Part shown: positions 25,683 to 34,541 of the stretch, one piece after another
How the letters are laid out: each line of letters opens with the position of its first letter
Position numbering within the stretch: position 1 is the stretch's first letter
Source: JACVRW01 sp963734365
GTDB taxonomy: Bacteria > Actinomycetota > Thermoleophilia > Solirubrobacterales > Thermoleophilaceae
DNA length: 64,000 nt
Assembly: GCA_963734365.1 (NCBI GenBank)
Contig: CAVTGV010000002.1
Span: 248,001 to 312,000 of the forward strand
Direction of reading: 5' to 3'
The notes under the pieces: model-generated
The model's input: the letters and a program-made list of their open reading frames with translations, nothing else
Told to the model about the DNA's origin: nothing
Database searches by the model: none
Program-made: the position numbers and the translations under genes

Positions 25683-26533
25683 GCGTCGTAGGGAGCGTCG
25701 CGCTCCCGCACTGCGTCCTTGAAGCCCAGCTCGGCGGCGCGCTGCTGGAAGGCATAGCCCTCGGGGGTGTGTCGAGCGATGCCGTCGAAGAAGACCCCGA
25801 GCGCCTGCGTGCCCTGCAGCCCCTGGGCGTACAGGGCCTGGTTCACGAGCAGCTTCATCATCACCAGCTGGTTGACCGGGGTCAGCGCGATCCGCTCGAT
25901 CAGGTTCTCGAAGCACTCGTCCAGCTCGGCGGCCGGCGGAGCCTCCACCGCGAGGCCCCAGTCGAGTGCGGTGGCTCCATCGATCAGGTCGCCGGTGAAG
26001 AGCAGGCGCTTGGCGCGCTGGTCGCCCACGCGGAAGGCCCACAGCGCGGAAGTGGGCACGCCCCACACCCGGGCGGGCGGGTAGCCGATGCGGGCATCCT
26101 CGGCCATCACGAGCAGGTCCGAGCACAGCGCCATGTCGGTACCACCGGCCACGCAGAAGCCGTGCACCTTGCACACCACGGGCTTGTCCGAGTGAAAGAG
26201 GCTCATGAACCCGCGCAGGTTGCGGCTCATCATCTGCCAGTCGACCACCGGGTCCCAGGGCTCGGAGGGGTCGTGGTTCGGTGGCCGGGTCTCGGCGTAG
26301 TCGACCAGGTCGTACCCGCCGCAGAAGCCCTTGCCGTTGCCGGCCAGTGCGATCACGTGGACGGCGGGATCGAGGTTGGCCTCCTCGACGCGGGCCGCAA
26401 GCTCGCCCGGCATCGCCATCGTGATGCCGTTGCCGCGCTCGGGCCGGTCGAGCGTGATACGGGCGATGCGGCCCGTGACCTCGTAGGCGAGCGTGTCAGG
26501 CAGCGAGCGCTCGCTCCACGATCGCAGGTGCAT
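25679..26533 (-). CDS. Enoyl-CoA hydratase/isomerase family protein
   Basis: A crotonase-fold protein of about 284 residues. ARITLDRPERGNGI starts the fold; the oxyanion-hole strand is VHVIALAGNGKGFCGGYDL, and the second element is KVHGFCVAGGTDMALCSDLLVMAEDARIGYP. Glycine spacing suits CoA-thioester binding; the exact reaction is undetermined. ATG 26533 is the nearest standard start and overlaps the end of the acyl-CoA dehydrogenase gene by 38 nt; the conserved part begins at LPDTLAYEV, so initiation at a CTG near 26500 is an alternative. Confidence 0.87.
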   Translation of the reverse strand: MHLRSWSERSLPDTLAYEVTGRIARITLDRPERGNGITMAMPGELAARVEEANLDPAVHVIALAGNGKGFCGGYDLVDYAETRPPNHDPSEPWDPVVDWQMMSRNLRGFMSLFHSDKPVVCKVHGFCVAGGTDMALCSDLLVMAEDARIGYPPARVWGVPTSALWAFRVGDQRAKRLLFTGDLIDGATALDWGLAVEAPPAAELDECFENLIERIALTPVNQLVMMKLLVNQALYAQGLQGTQALGVFFDGIARHTPEGYAFQQRAAELGFKDAVRERDAPYDA

Positions 26534-28088
26534 CCACGCCCGGCGGGAGCGTTCCGAACACCCGCCCGCCGGCGCCATCGAGCCGGCCGGCGCAGAAGGC
26601 GTCGGCCACCTCGGGCGGCGAGTTGCGCACCAGCAGGCTGGCCTGGAGCGCGAGCGCGAGCTCTCCCACCACCCGGCGGGCCTCGAACTCGGGGTCCTCC
26701 ACCGAGATGCTCGCCAGCCGGTCGAGCAGGGCGTCCAGCCGGGCGTCTCCGCCACGGGCCTCCTCGCACTCGGCCAGGAGTGCCGGCAGCGCCTCGGGCT
26801 CCTTGGCCAGGGCACGCAGCACGTCCAGCGCCGAGACGTTGCCCGAGCCCTCCCAGATCGAGTTGAGGGCCGAGTCGCGCAGCAGGCGCGGCATGCCGGA
26901 CTCCTCCACGTAGCCGTTGCCGCCGAGGCACTCGAGCGCCTCGCTGGCGTGCCAGGGCGCTCGCTTGCAGACCCAGTGCTTCATCACGGCGGTGGCGATG
27001 CGCCGGAACTGCGCGTCGTCCTCGTCGTAGGAGCGCGCCACCCGCAGAGCCACGGCGGTGGCCGCCTCGGATTCGATGGCCAGGTCGGCGAGCACGTTCT
27101 GCATCAGCGGCTGCTCGGCGAGGTTCCGGCCGAACGCGGCGCGGTGGCGGGCGTGATGCACGGCCTGGACCAGGCCCCAGCGCATCGAGGCCGCCGAGCC
27201 GATCAGGCAGTCGAGCCGCGTGTGGTTGACCATCCGGATGATGGTCTGTACGCCGCGCCCCTCCTCGCCGACGAGCCGTGCCCGCAGGCGGTCGAACTCC
27301 ACCTCACTCGACGGCAGCGAGCGGGTGCCGAGCTTGTCCTTGAGGCGCTGGATGCGAAAGCCGGGGTCGCTCGACTCGAACAGGAAGCAGGACAGGCCGC
27401 CGGGCGCCTGGGCCAGGGTGAGGAACACGTCGCAGGAGGGATAGGAGCAGAACCACTTGTGGCCGGTGAGCTCCCAGTCACCGTCGCCCGCCGGCTCGGC
27501 CCGGGTGGTGTTGGCGCGCACGTCCGAGCCGCCCTGCTTCTCGGTCATCGCCATGCCCGCCAGCGCGCCGTCCTCGTAGGACGGCTTCGTGAGGCGCGGC
27601 TCCCACTCGGCGGCCAGATCCGCCTCCACCCGCAGCGCGGGGATCGCCGAATAGGTCATCGACACCGGGCACATCACACCGGCGTTGACCTGGCTCCAGG
27701 TGTACATCAGGGCAGCGCGTACCACGTGCGCCCCGGGCTGCGGGTCGCGCCAGGGCAGCGAATGGATCTCGCGCTCGATCGCCTGGCGCAGGCACCAGTG
27801 CCACGAGGGATCGAGCTCCACCTCGTTCACGCGGTTGCCGTAGCGGTCGTGGGTCCGCAGCCGCGGCTCGTTTCGCTCCGCGCGCTCCGAGTGGGCAAGA
27901 GCCTCGGCCGTGCCCGCCAGCTGGCCGGTGTCGCGGACCCGGTCGATCCCCCAGCTGCCACCCTCGCGCCCGAGCGCCTCGCGCAGCACAACGTCGGCCT
28001 CGAACACGTTGTAGGGCACGAGCGGGGGCGCCTGATTTACGACCTCGTGCGTGGAGCCGGTGGAGAGCATGTTTTCAGTGTGCCTCAT
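26496..28088 (-). CDS. AidB-type acyl-CoA dehydrogenase
   Basis: A 530-residue flavoprotein. The N-terminus THEVVNQAPPLVPYNVFEADVVLREAL and the length match the AidB branch (isovaleryl-CoA dehydrogenase-like, induced in E. coli by alkylating agents). The FAD/substrate motifs are AMTEKQGGSDVRANTT, HKWFCS, and the C-terminal ALECLGGNGYVEESGMPRLLRDSALNSIWEGSGNV. Whether it oxidises acyl-CoAs or protects DNA cannot be told; the coupled enoyl-CoA hydratase favours catabolism. ATG 28088 is chosen, ATG 28070 is possible. It diverges from the secreted hydrolase gene across 49 nt. Confidence 0.9.
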   Translation of the reverse strand: MRHTENMLSTGSTHEVVNQAPPLVPYNVFEADVVLREALGREGGSWGIDRVRDTGQLAGTAEALAHSERAERNEPRLRTHDRYGNRVNEVELDPSWHWCLRQAIEREIHSLPWRDPQPGAHVVRAALMYTWSQVNAGVMCPVSMTYSAIPALRVEADLAAEWEPRLTKPSYEDGALAGMAMTEKQGGSDVRANTTRAEPAGDGDWELTGHKWFCSYPSCDVFLTLAQAPGGLSCFLFESSDPGFRIQRLKDKLGTRSLPSSEVEFDRLRARLVGEEGRGVQTIIRMVNHTRLDCLIGSAASMRWGLVQAVHHARHRAAFGRNLAEQPLMQNVLADLAIESEAATAVALRVARSYDEDDAQFRRIATAVMKHWVCKRAPWHASEALECLGGNGYVEESGMPRLLRDSALNSIWEGSGNVSALDVLRALAKEPEALPALLAECEEARGGDARLDALLDRLASISVEDPEFEARRVVGELALALQASLLVRNSPPEVADAFCAGRLDGAGGRVFGTLPPGVDAPAIVERALAA

Positions 28089-28124
28089 CGAGACCGCGTT
28101 CGGCGGTCGGCTGACTGATGCTGC

Positions 28125-28130
28125 TACTTT
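28125..28130 (+). promoter_or_regulatory. -10 element of the secreted glycosyl hydrolase gene, leaderless-type
   Basis: TACTTT ends 7 nt before the GTG at 28138, which also begins the signal peptide. Both signs agree on this start. Confidence 0.6.
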
Positions 28131-28137
28131 GCCGCCG

Positions 28138-29334
28138 GTGACTAGGACGCTTCGCCTCGCCCTGTTCCTGGCCACCGCGATGTTGCTGACCCTTGCGGTC
28201 GCTTCGCCCGCGGGGGCCGCAAAACGCAAGGTCCCGTTCGGGTTCTACGGGACGGTGCTCAACAACTCGCAGAGCGACCGCATGTCGGACGCCGGGCTCG
28301 ACGCCCAGATGGCAAGCATGGCGCGCTCCGGGGTCGAGTCCGTGCGCTACTCGGTGACCTGGGCCGCCGTGGAACGCAGCCGAGGCTCGTATGACTTCCG
28401 TCAGATCGACCGAGTGGTTCGCGCCGCGGCGAGGCATCGCCTGGACGTGCTGCCGATAGTTCTCGGCACCCCGGTCTGGGCGTCGACGAACCCGTCCGAC
28501 CCGTTGCGGGCGCCGCTCTACGCACCCACCGACCCCCAGCTCTACGCGAACTTCCTCACTGTGCTGGTCAACCGTTACGGGCCGAAAGGCTCGTTCTGGG
28601 CCAGTTCAGGCACGCCGCGAGTGCCGATTCGCAACTGGCAGATCTGGAACGAGCCCGCAGCCGACTTCTTCTGGGCCACGCGCCCCTGGCCGTCCACCTA
28701 CAGGCGCCTCCTTCGGGCGGGCTACAAGGCCGTGCACCGTGCCGATCGCGGCGCCACCGTGGTGCTGGGCAGCCTCACGGGCGTCGGTGGCTCCACGCCC
28801 TGGGGGCAGATGCGACAGCTCTACAAGGCGGGAGCCAAGGGTCTGTTCGATGTCGTGTCGGTCCACTTCTTCTCGGCCGCCACCTCGGCCCGGGTAACGG
28901 CGACTCAGACTCTCAAGGTCGCGAAACTGCTGCGGCGGGAGATGCGTCGCGGGCACGACCGCAAACGGAAGATCTGGTTCACCGAGCTCACCTGGACGGC
29001 TGCTCAGGGCAAGATTCCGCGGAGCAAGCAGCTCGGCTTCGAGACCACCGCCAAGGGACAGGCCGCTCGGCTAAGGACGGTGTTCCCCCGCCTGGCCAAG
29101 CAGCGCCGGAAACTCGGCATCGGGCGCGCCTACTGGTACGCCTGGGGCTCCGAGTACGTGCCCCGGCTGACGCCGTTCGGGCCCGGCTCGCTGACCTTCC
29201 AGTATGCGGGCCTGAACCGCTGGGACGGCACGGGTGACGGCTTCACGGCGCTGCCGATCTTGCGTACCTACGCCAAGACGGTGTCCCGCTACGAGGGCTG
29301 TCGCAAGTCGGCCAACGCACGGCGCTGCCGCTGA
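28138..29334 (+). CDS. Secreted glycoside-hydrolase-like protein (clan GH-A fold, GH39-like)
   Basis: A 398-residue protein with a signal peptide (residues 1-28, ending AGAA). The TIM-barrel pattern begins FGFYGTV and RSGVESVRYSVTWAAVE. The likely acid/base Glu172 is in IWNEP and the likely nucleophile Glu283 in WFTELTW, the clan A arrangement. The substrate is unknown; it marks the left edge of the polysaccharide locus, so it may trim or release the glycan as PslG does in Pseudomonas (an analogy only). The GTG at 28138 is fixed by the signal peptide and the -10 hexamer. Confidence 0.85.
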   Translation: MTRTLRLALFLATAMLLTLAVASPAGAAKRKVPFGFYGTVLNNSQSDRMSDAGLDAQMASMARSGVESVRYSVTWAAVERSRGSYDFRQIDRVVRAAARHRLDVLPIVLGTPVWASTNPSDPLRAPLYAPTDPQLYANFLTVLVNRYGPKGSFWASSGTPRVPIRNWQIWNEPAADFFWATRPWPSTYRRLLRAGYKAVHRADRGATVVLGSLTGVGGSTPWGQMRQLYKAGAKGLFDVVSVHFFSAATSARVTATQTLKVAKLLRREMRRGHDRKRKIWFTELTWTAAQGKIPRSKQLGFETTAKGQAARLRTVFPRLAKQRRKLGIGRAYWYAWGSEYVPRLTPFGPGSLTFQYAGLNRWDGTGDGFTALPILRTYAKTVSRYEGCRKSANARRCR

Positions 29335-29358
29335 GGAGCGCGCTCCGAAACGCCCCGG

Positions 29359-30702
29359 CTACTCGGCAAACGCCCTCACCCGGCTGGGAGTGGGCAGGAA
29401 ACGCCGCCACGGCGTGCGCGAGACCCGCTTGTAGGCGATCAGGCTCGCCACGAAGATCGTGGCGTAGGAGGCGGAGGAGACGAGCGCGGCGGCGGTGATG
29501 CCTCCGCCGCTGAGGAAGATCGCGAGGCCCACCACCGTCACGCCCATTCCGAGCACCTGTGTGATCGTGGCCGTGAACGGGCGTCCGGCCGCGTAGATGC
29601 CCGCGCTCAGAATCGATGCGCCGGCGAAGAGCACCGCTCCGGGCAAGAGCAGTCGCAGCGACTCGGCCGCCTCGCGGAAGTCGTCGCCGTAGACCAGGCC
29701 GAGCAACGGCTCCGCGAACAGCGCCAGGCCCAAGCCCAGCAGTCCGGCTACGGCAAGTGAAGCCCACAGCGAGCCGATCACCTTGTACGGACCGCGCTCG
29801 GGATCCTGGGCCGCGGCGGGCAGGACGAGCCCGGCGAAGGTGTTGGAGAGCTGGTAGACGATCAGCGAGATGTTCGTGGCGACCGAGTACAGGCCGACGC
29901 TCGCCGAGGACACGAAGGCAGGCAGCACCGCCACGTCGAGCCGGGCGGTTACGTTGGCGGCCACCAGCGAGCCCTGCCCGCGGATCCCGAACCAGATGCC
30001 GCGCAGGCCGAGCCCGAGGTCGAAGCGCCCGACCCCCAGGCTGACCACGCTGCGCAGCATGCCCACGACCAGAGTCAGGCCTCCGGCGAGCGTCGCCACC
30101 AGGAGTGCCCGCTCGACCGTGAGCTCGTCCGTCACCCACAGAAGGACGTACACGATCGCCACCAGCAACGGTTGGGCGAAGCGCAGCACGTTGTAGACGA
30201 GGAAGTCCTGTATCCCGAGGAGCAGGCCGTAGTTCAGCTCCTGGCCGATCACCACGACGATCGTGAACATGTACCAGCGCCCAATGGTCACGGCCTGCTC
30301 GTCGTCGGGGAAGATCGTGGGGAGCAGCAGCTGCGCGAGGAGCACGGCCAGCGCCGCCACCGGAAGCAGGAGCAGCACCCAGCTCGTGAGCAGGCTGGGG
30401 CCGTCCTGAGGGCGCCGCGCGATGAAGAAGCTGATGCTCTGCGCGACCCCGAGAGCGAACAGAAAGCCGGTGAGCTGACTAACGGTCATGAGCGCCACGG
30501 TGACCCCACGACCGCTCGGTCCCAGCGCGCGGGCGGTCACGATCCCCGTCACGAGGTTGGCCACCAGCGTCAGGCCCGAGAACAGATAGGTGATCAGGCC
30601 GGCCCGCACGAGCCCCCGCGAGAGCAACCGGCGAAGCGTCCCCTCGGAGACGGCGGCCTCGGGCGGAGAAGGCGGAACCTCCCTCAGGTCGTCCGCGGGC
30701 AT
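29359..30702 (-). CDS. Wzx-type polysaccharide flippase
   Basis: A 447-residue MATE/PST-superfamily membrane protein with about twelve to fourteen hydrophobic segments, opening with LITYLFSGLTLVANLVTGIVTARALGPSGRG, a motif common in Wzx and lipid-III flippases. It would move lipid-linked repeat units across the inner membrane. It lies between two glycosyl-hydrolase-like genes and is preceded by a -10 hexamer on its strand. It stops 24 nt after the convergent hydrolase gene. Confidence 0.9.
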   Translation of the reverse strand: MPADDLREVPPSPPEAAVSEGTLRRLLSRGLVRAGLITYLFSGLTLVANLVTGIVTARALGPSGRGVTVALMTVSQLTGFLFALGVAQSISFFIARRPQDGPSLLTSWVLLLLPVAALAVLLAQLLLPTIFPDDEQAVTIGRWYMFTIVVVIGQELNYGLLLGIQDFLVYNVLRFAQPLLVAIVYVLLWVTDELTVERALLVATLAGGLTLVVGMLRSVVSLGVGRFDLGLGLRGIWFGIRGQGSLVAANVTARLDVAVLPAFVSSASVGLYSVATNISLIVYQLSNTFAGLVLPAAAQDPERGPYKVIGSLWASLAVAGLLGLGLALFAEPLLGLVYGDDFREAAESLRLLLPGAVLFAGASILSAGIYAAGRPFTATITQVLGMGVTVVGLAIFLSGGGITAAALVSSASYATIFVASLIAYKRVSRTPWRRFLPTPSRVRAFAE

Positions 30703-30708
30703 CGCCCC

Positions 30709-30714
30709 ACCGTA
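30709..30714 (-). promoter_or_regulatory. -10 element of the first flippase gene, leaderless-type
   Basis: On the minus strand TACGGT ends 6 nt before the ATG at 30702. Confidence 0.5.
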
Positions 30715-30724
30715 CGCAAGGCGG

Positions 30725-31981
30725 TCACCGGAGACTCACGAGCAACAGGTCGCCTCCCAGAGCGAGCTCGAGCTCGGAGGCCTCAGTCCGGTGCTGGACG
30801 GGGAGGGGTGAGAGGGAGGGTCGCCAGACCTGGATGTCGCGCGCCTCGCGCCCGTCGAACGCCAATTTGACGCGGACGATTCCCGGATCGTCCGGCTGTC
30901 GTGCGCCATCGTCCCAGACGGAGACCGGCCGCCACAGGGCGAGCACCAGCGAGCCGTCGCGCCGGGACAGCGAGAGCTGGTCCACTCGATCGCCGGGGTC
31001 AGCCTCGAGCTCCGGCGACGGAACCTCGGCGCGCGGCGGTCCCGGACCGGTGTTCAGCGCCCGGATGAGGGTCTGGATCGCCACGAAGGCCGGCTTGGGC
31101 GAGAGGTCGTTTCGCAACAGCCCGAAATGCTGCTGGGGATCCACCAGCGCGGGTTCGGGCTTCGAGTCGGCCAGCTCGTACAGGAACGTTCGGCGCGTTC
31201 CCTCCCCGAACGACGTGACCAGAGCGCGCGGCAGGTACACGGCCGCTGCCCCTTCCGATACGGGGGTGTGGTACCCGGGAGCCTCGAGGGCGCTGTGGTA
31301 GCCGGTTTCCGTGAACACCGCCGGTCGGGCAGCGGCAGCGCCGGCACGCCCCTCGAGCGCGCGCGTGAGGGCGGGCTCGGGCGGGTCGCCGCCCGCGTAG
31401 GGGTGTGCGTTGAACAGGCCGGGCAGCTCCGCTGGGATCTCGGAGCGGCTGGAGTCTTCGATGAAGCTGGGGCCGATCAGCTCGACGTCGTCCGTTTCCG
31501 CCGAAACCGCGGCGCGCAGGCGTGGCATGAGGTCGGTGAGGGTGGCGACCCAACCGGGATGAGAGCCGTTGTCGAGCTCGTTTGGGCCCTCGAAGGCGTC
31601 GATCGCGTTCCCCATCGCGGCGGTCGATCGGGCAACCTGAGCGCGCGGATCCGCCTCCGGATCGGTGATCAGGGTGCCCCTGAGCCCCTGCTCGGCCGCG
31701 GCACGCAGGCCGGCGTCGAGCAGCGGGTTGGCGTCGGCCGCGGAGTCGCGAAAGTGCCGGACGCCCAGCTCGCCGAGGCGGGCGAGCACCTTCGCGTGGT
31801 CGGCATAGGCGGTGTCGGCGTAGCCCAGGTGAGTATTGACCCCGATGGAGTCCACGAAGGCTTCGGCCGACAGGGTCCTCGTGCTTACCTCCGGCTCGTC
31901 GTCACCGCGGCCGGCGACGATTGCGATCGCCGCGCCCACCACCACCAGACACAGCACAACGCCGGCGAGTCGCCAGATCAA
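30725..31981 (-). CDS. Membrane-anchored glycoside-hydrolase-like protein
   Basis: A 418-residue protein with an N-terminal hydrophobic segment (about 6-23; signal anchor or signal peptide) and a clan A TIM-barrel-like domain: SIGVNTHLGY, LGVRHFRDS, the putative acid/base Glu135 in FEGPNELD, and the putative nucleophile Glu225 in VFTETGYHS. The C-terminal ~90 residues look like a beta-rich accessory domain. The TTG start at 31981 is the first available and leads into the hydrophobic segment. It follows a glycosyltransferase gene by 38 nt, suggesting a shared transcript. Confidence 0.78.
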   Translation of the reverse strand: MIWRLAGVVLCLVVVGAAIAIVAGRGDDEPEVSTRTLSAEAFVDSIGVNTHLGYADTAYADHAKVLARLGELGVRHFRDSAADANPLLDAGLRAAAEQGLRGTLITDPEADPRAQVARSTAAMGNAIDAFEGPNELDNGSHPGWVATLTDLMPRLRAAVSAETDDVELIGPSFIEDSSRSEIPAELPGLFNAHPYAGGDPPEPALTRALEGRAGAAAARPAVFTETGYHSALEAPGYHTPVSEGAAAVYLPRALVTSFGEGTRRTFLYELADSKPEPALVDPQQHFGLLRNDLSPKPAFVAIQTLIRALNTGPGPPRAEVPSPELEADPGDRVDQLSLSRRDGSLVLALWRPVSVWDDGARQPDDPGIVRVKLAFDGREARDIQVWRPSLSPLPVQHRTEASELELALGGDLLLVSLR

Positions 31982-32019
31982 GATCGATCCGGGCGTGCCG
32001 AACGGCTAGCGCGCGCCGG

Positions 32020-33096
32020 TCACGGACAGGTGGCCTCCACGATCTCCCGGATCCGCTCGCGAAAGACAGCGGGACGGAACCGTTGAGCGTGCGCGCGGAT
32101 CTCCTCCGGATCGAACTGCGTGAGATCTTCGGAGAGAGCTCGTGCGAGGGCGCGAGCATCACCGTTCTCCACCAATAGGCCGGTTCGCTCGGATTCCACG
32201 GTCTCGCGGGCTCCTCCAGCGTTGATGGCAACCACCGGCCGGCCGGAAGCCTGGGCCTCGACCGCGGCGATACCGAACTCCTCCACACCCGGGACCACGA
32301 GTGCGGCGGCAGACGCGTAGAGGTCGGGCAGGTGCTGGTCGTCTACACGCCCGAGAAACTCGGCTTCGTCGCCGTAGGACGCCTGGAGATGGTGAAGTTC
32401 AGGCCCGGACCCCACCACCTTGATTCGCCGGCCGGCGGCGTGGGCAGCCTCGATCGCCAGCTCCGGGCGCTTGTGCCTCACGAGCTCGCCGACGAACAGG
32501 ACATGGTCCTCGGGCTCGCGAATCCCGAAGCGGTCGACCTCGACGGGGGGATGCACGATCGGCGCATCCCGGCCCCAGTAGCGGCGGATGCGCTCCCGGG
32601 TGAGCCGTCCGTTGGCGATGTACTGGTCGACGCGCGTCGCGGCGCGCCGGTCGAAGGCGCGGTGGCGGCGCAGGAGCAGGCCGAGGGCGGGACGCAGCGC
32701 TCTGGGCACCTCCCGCAGGGCCAGCGCCCGCTCGTGCCAGGCGTAGCGGAAAGGTGCGTGGCAATAGCAGACATGAGCGGCGCCGCTTGGCGGTTGTATG
32801 CCGTGTGCGAAGGCGCTGCTGCTCGACACGACGCAGTCATGGCCGGAGAGGTCGAGATGCCGCACGGCGTTCTGATACAGAGGCAGCGCAGCTCTGAAGG
32901 TGCGCTGGCGCATGCCGAACCGCTGCAGGGCGGAGGTGCGCAGGCGGCGCCCCGCGAAGCGTCTGTGCGTGGCGTGCTCGTCGTACAGCAGCGTGGCGAT
33001 GGGCGCCCGCGGCCAGATGTCGGCGATCGTGGCGAACGTGCGCTCCGCGCCGCGCATCACGAGCAGATAGTCCTGGGCGAGGATCGGGTCAGCCAT
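32020..33096 (-). CDS. Glycosyltransferase family 4
   Basis: A 358-residue GT-B enzyme. The N-half has AHVCYCHAPFRYAWH (WbaZ-like GT4 signature) and the C-half has the nucleotide-sugar motif: VLFVGELVRHKRPELAIEAA, then PGVEEFGIAAVEAQASGRPVVA with the EX7E glutamates. It would add one sugar to a lipid-linked acceptor on the cytosolic face. It heads a likely transcript with the hydrolase-like gene downstream. Donor and acceptor are unknown. A similar protein is encoded at 47013-48188. Confidence 0.92.
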   Translation of the reverse strand: MADPILAQDYLLVMRGAERTFATIADIWPRAPIATLLYDEHATHRRFAGRRLRTSALQRFGMRQRTFRAALPLYQNAVRHLDLSGHDCVVSSSSAFAHGIQPPSGAAHVCYCHAPFRYAWHERALALREVPRALRPALGLLLRRHRAFDRRAATRVDQYIANGRLTRERIRRYWGRDAPIVHPPVEVDRFGIREPEDHVLFVGELVRHKRPELAIEAAHAAGRRIKVVGSGPELHHLQASYGDEAEFLGRVDDQHLPDLYASAAALVVPGVEEFGIAAVEAQASGRPVVAINAGGARETVESERTGLLVENGDARALARALSEDLTQFDPEEIRAHAQRFRPAVFRERIREIVEATCP

Positions 33097-33128
33097 CAGT
33101 GCCCGGCCCGGCGCTTGCGGTCTGTAGT

Positions 33129-33227
33129 GGCCCGGGAATGTCGTTGGTCGATGAGGACAGCACGACTACGTGGATGTTCGACTCCGGGAACAGGCCACAA
33201 GCAGCGCGCTTGGGACCTTCCCGGGCC
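33129..33227. repeat. Long-spaced inverted repeat between two divergent glycosyltransferase genes
   Basis: GGCCCGGGAA at 33129-33138 is matched perfectly by TTCCCGGGCC at 33218-33227. The arms bracket most of the 239-nt intergenic region, which otherwise holds only promoter-like TA-rich hexamers (TACTCT and TAGTGT). Confidence 0.4.
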
Positions 33228-33335
33228 GAGCAATCTACTCCAAGCTCCTCCACCCGGCGTTCCCGCCCACCCTGCGAGCGTGCTACCGGGGTTACTCTGG
33301 CCTTCCGGCGCATCCCTAGTGTGCGCCGCTCGTCC

Positions 33336-34541
33336 ATGAGGATCCTGTTCGTAAACCACACCGGAGCGTCCAGCGGCGCGGAGTTCGCCTTGATGCGCTT
33401 GGTCGACGGCCTGAGGGAGCAGCATTCCCTGGCTGTCGCGTGCCCGGACGGTCGTCTGGCAGACAGCGTCGAGACCGCCGGGATTCGGCGCGTCCCAGTG
33501 CCGGCGTTCGAGGCCAGCCTCCGCCTCGATCCAGTCCAGACCCCGGTTGGGGTCGCGCGGCTCGCCGCCGCTGGTATCAGCCTGGCCAAGACGGTGCGGC
33601 GGTATCGGCCCGACGTGGTCCACGCCAACACTCCGCGAGCGGGGCTCATGGCCGCGGGTGCCTGCACGGCCGGCGGGCCGCCGCTGGTGGTCCGTGCACA
33701 CGAGCACCTTCCGCCGAGCGCCATGGGCCGCGCCGTGCGCCTCGTTTTGAGCCATTCCGCCTCGGCGGTGGTCACGGTGTCCAAGGACACCGCCGAGCGT
33801 TTCCGCGAAGAAACGCGGGGACCGCTCGTGACCCACGTGTACAACAGCTTCGATCGGGCTCGATTCGATCCCGAGCGCGTCGACCCTGCGCCCATTCGAG
33901 CGGAGCTCGGCATAGCGCCTGGTGCGCCGCTGCTGGGCCAGGTGGCCCAGATCACTCCCTGGAAAGGACAGGACACGGCGATACGCGCCCTCGCGGATCT
34001 GCGCCGCGGCGGGATCGACGCCCATCTGCTGCTCGTGGGAGAGGTCGCCTTTGCGGGCAAGGCCGTGCGCTACGACAACCACGGCTTCCTCCAGGAGCTG
34101 CACGCACTGGTCGCAGAGCGTCAGGTCGGGGACGCGGTGCATTTCCTGGGTCGTCGCGACGACGTGCCCGAGATCATGCGCGCGCTCGATCTCTCGTTGC
34201 TGCCGTCGTGGGACGAGCCCTTCGCCAACGTGATGCTGGAGAGCATGGCCATGGGCACGCCGCTCCTCGTCAGCAACGTGGGCGGTGGCCCCGAGCTGGT
34301 GGAGGACGGTGTCTCAGGGCGCCTGCTGCCCCCGCGGGACCCGCACCCGTGGGAGCAAGCGATCAGCGACCTGCTCAACGACCGGGAGAAGCTCGCCGCC
34401 ATGGGCCTCCGAGCGCGAGAGGTCACGGCGGGGTTCGACGACGACACGCACGCTCGCGACATGCTCGCGGTCTACCGGCGGGTGCTCGGTCTCCGCGAGC
34501 CGGCACCCGCCGTTGACGAGAGGCAGAAGGTGGCGTCGTGA
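33336..34541 (+). CDS. Glycosyltransferase family 4
   Basis: A 401-residue GT-B enzyme starting RILFVNHTGASSGAEFALMRL, with HANTPRAGLMA, an EHLPPSAMGRA loop, the donor-binding strand LGQVAQITPWKGQDTAIRAL and the EX7E region PFANVMLESMAMGTPLLVSNVGG. ATG 33336 is preferred; the upstream frame is open but has no family similarity. A TAGTGT hexamer lies 13 nt before the ATG. The stop overlaps the next gene's GTG (GTGA). Confidence 0.92.
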   Translation: MRILFVNHTGASSGAEFALMRLVDGLREQHSLAVACPDGRLADSVETAGIRRVPVPAFEASLRLDPVQTPVGVARLAAAGISLAKTVRRYRPDVVHANTPRAGLMAAGACTAGGPPLVVRAHEHLPPSAMGRAVRLVLSHSASAVVTVSKDTAERFREETRGPLVTHVYNSFDRARFDPERVDPAPIRAELGIAPGAPLLGQVAQITPWKGQDTAIRALADLRRGGIDAHLLLVGEVAFAGKAVRYDNHGFLQELHALVAERQVGDAVHFLGRRDDVPEIMRALDLSLLPSWDEPFANVMLESMAMGTPLLVSNVGGGPELVEDGVSGRLLPPRDPHPWEQAISDLLNDREKLAAMGLRAREVTAGFDDDTHARDMLAVYRRVLGLREPAPAVDERQKVAS

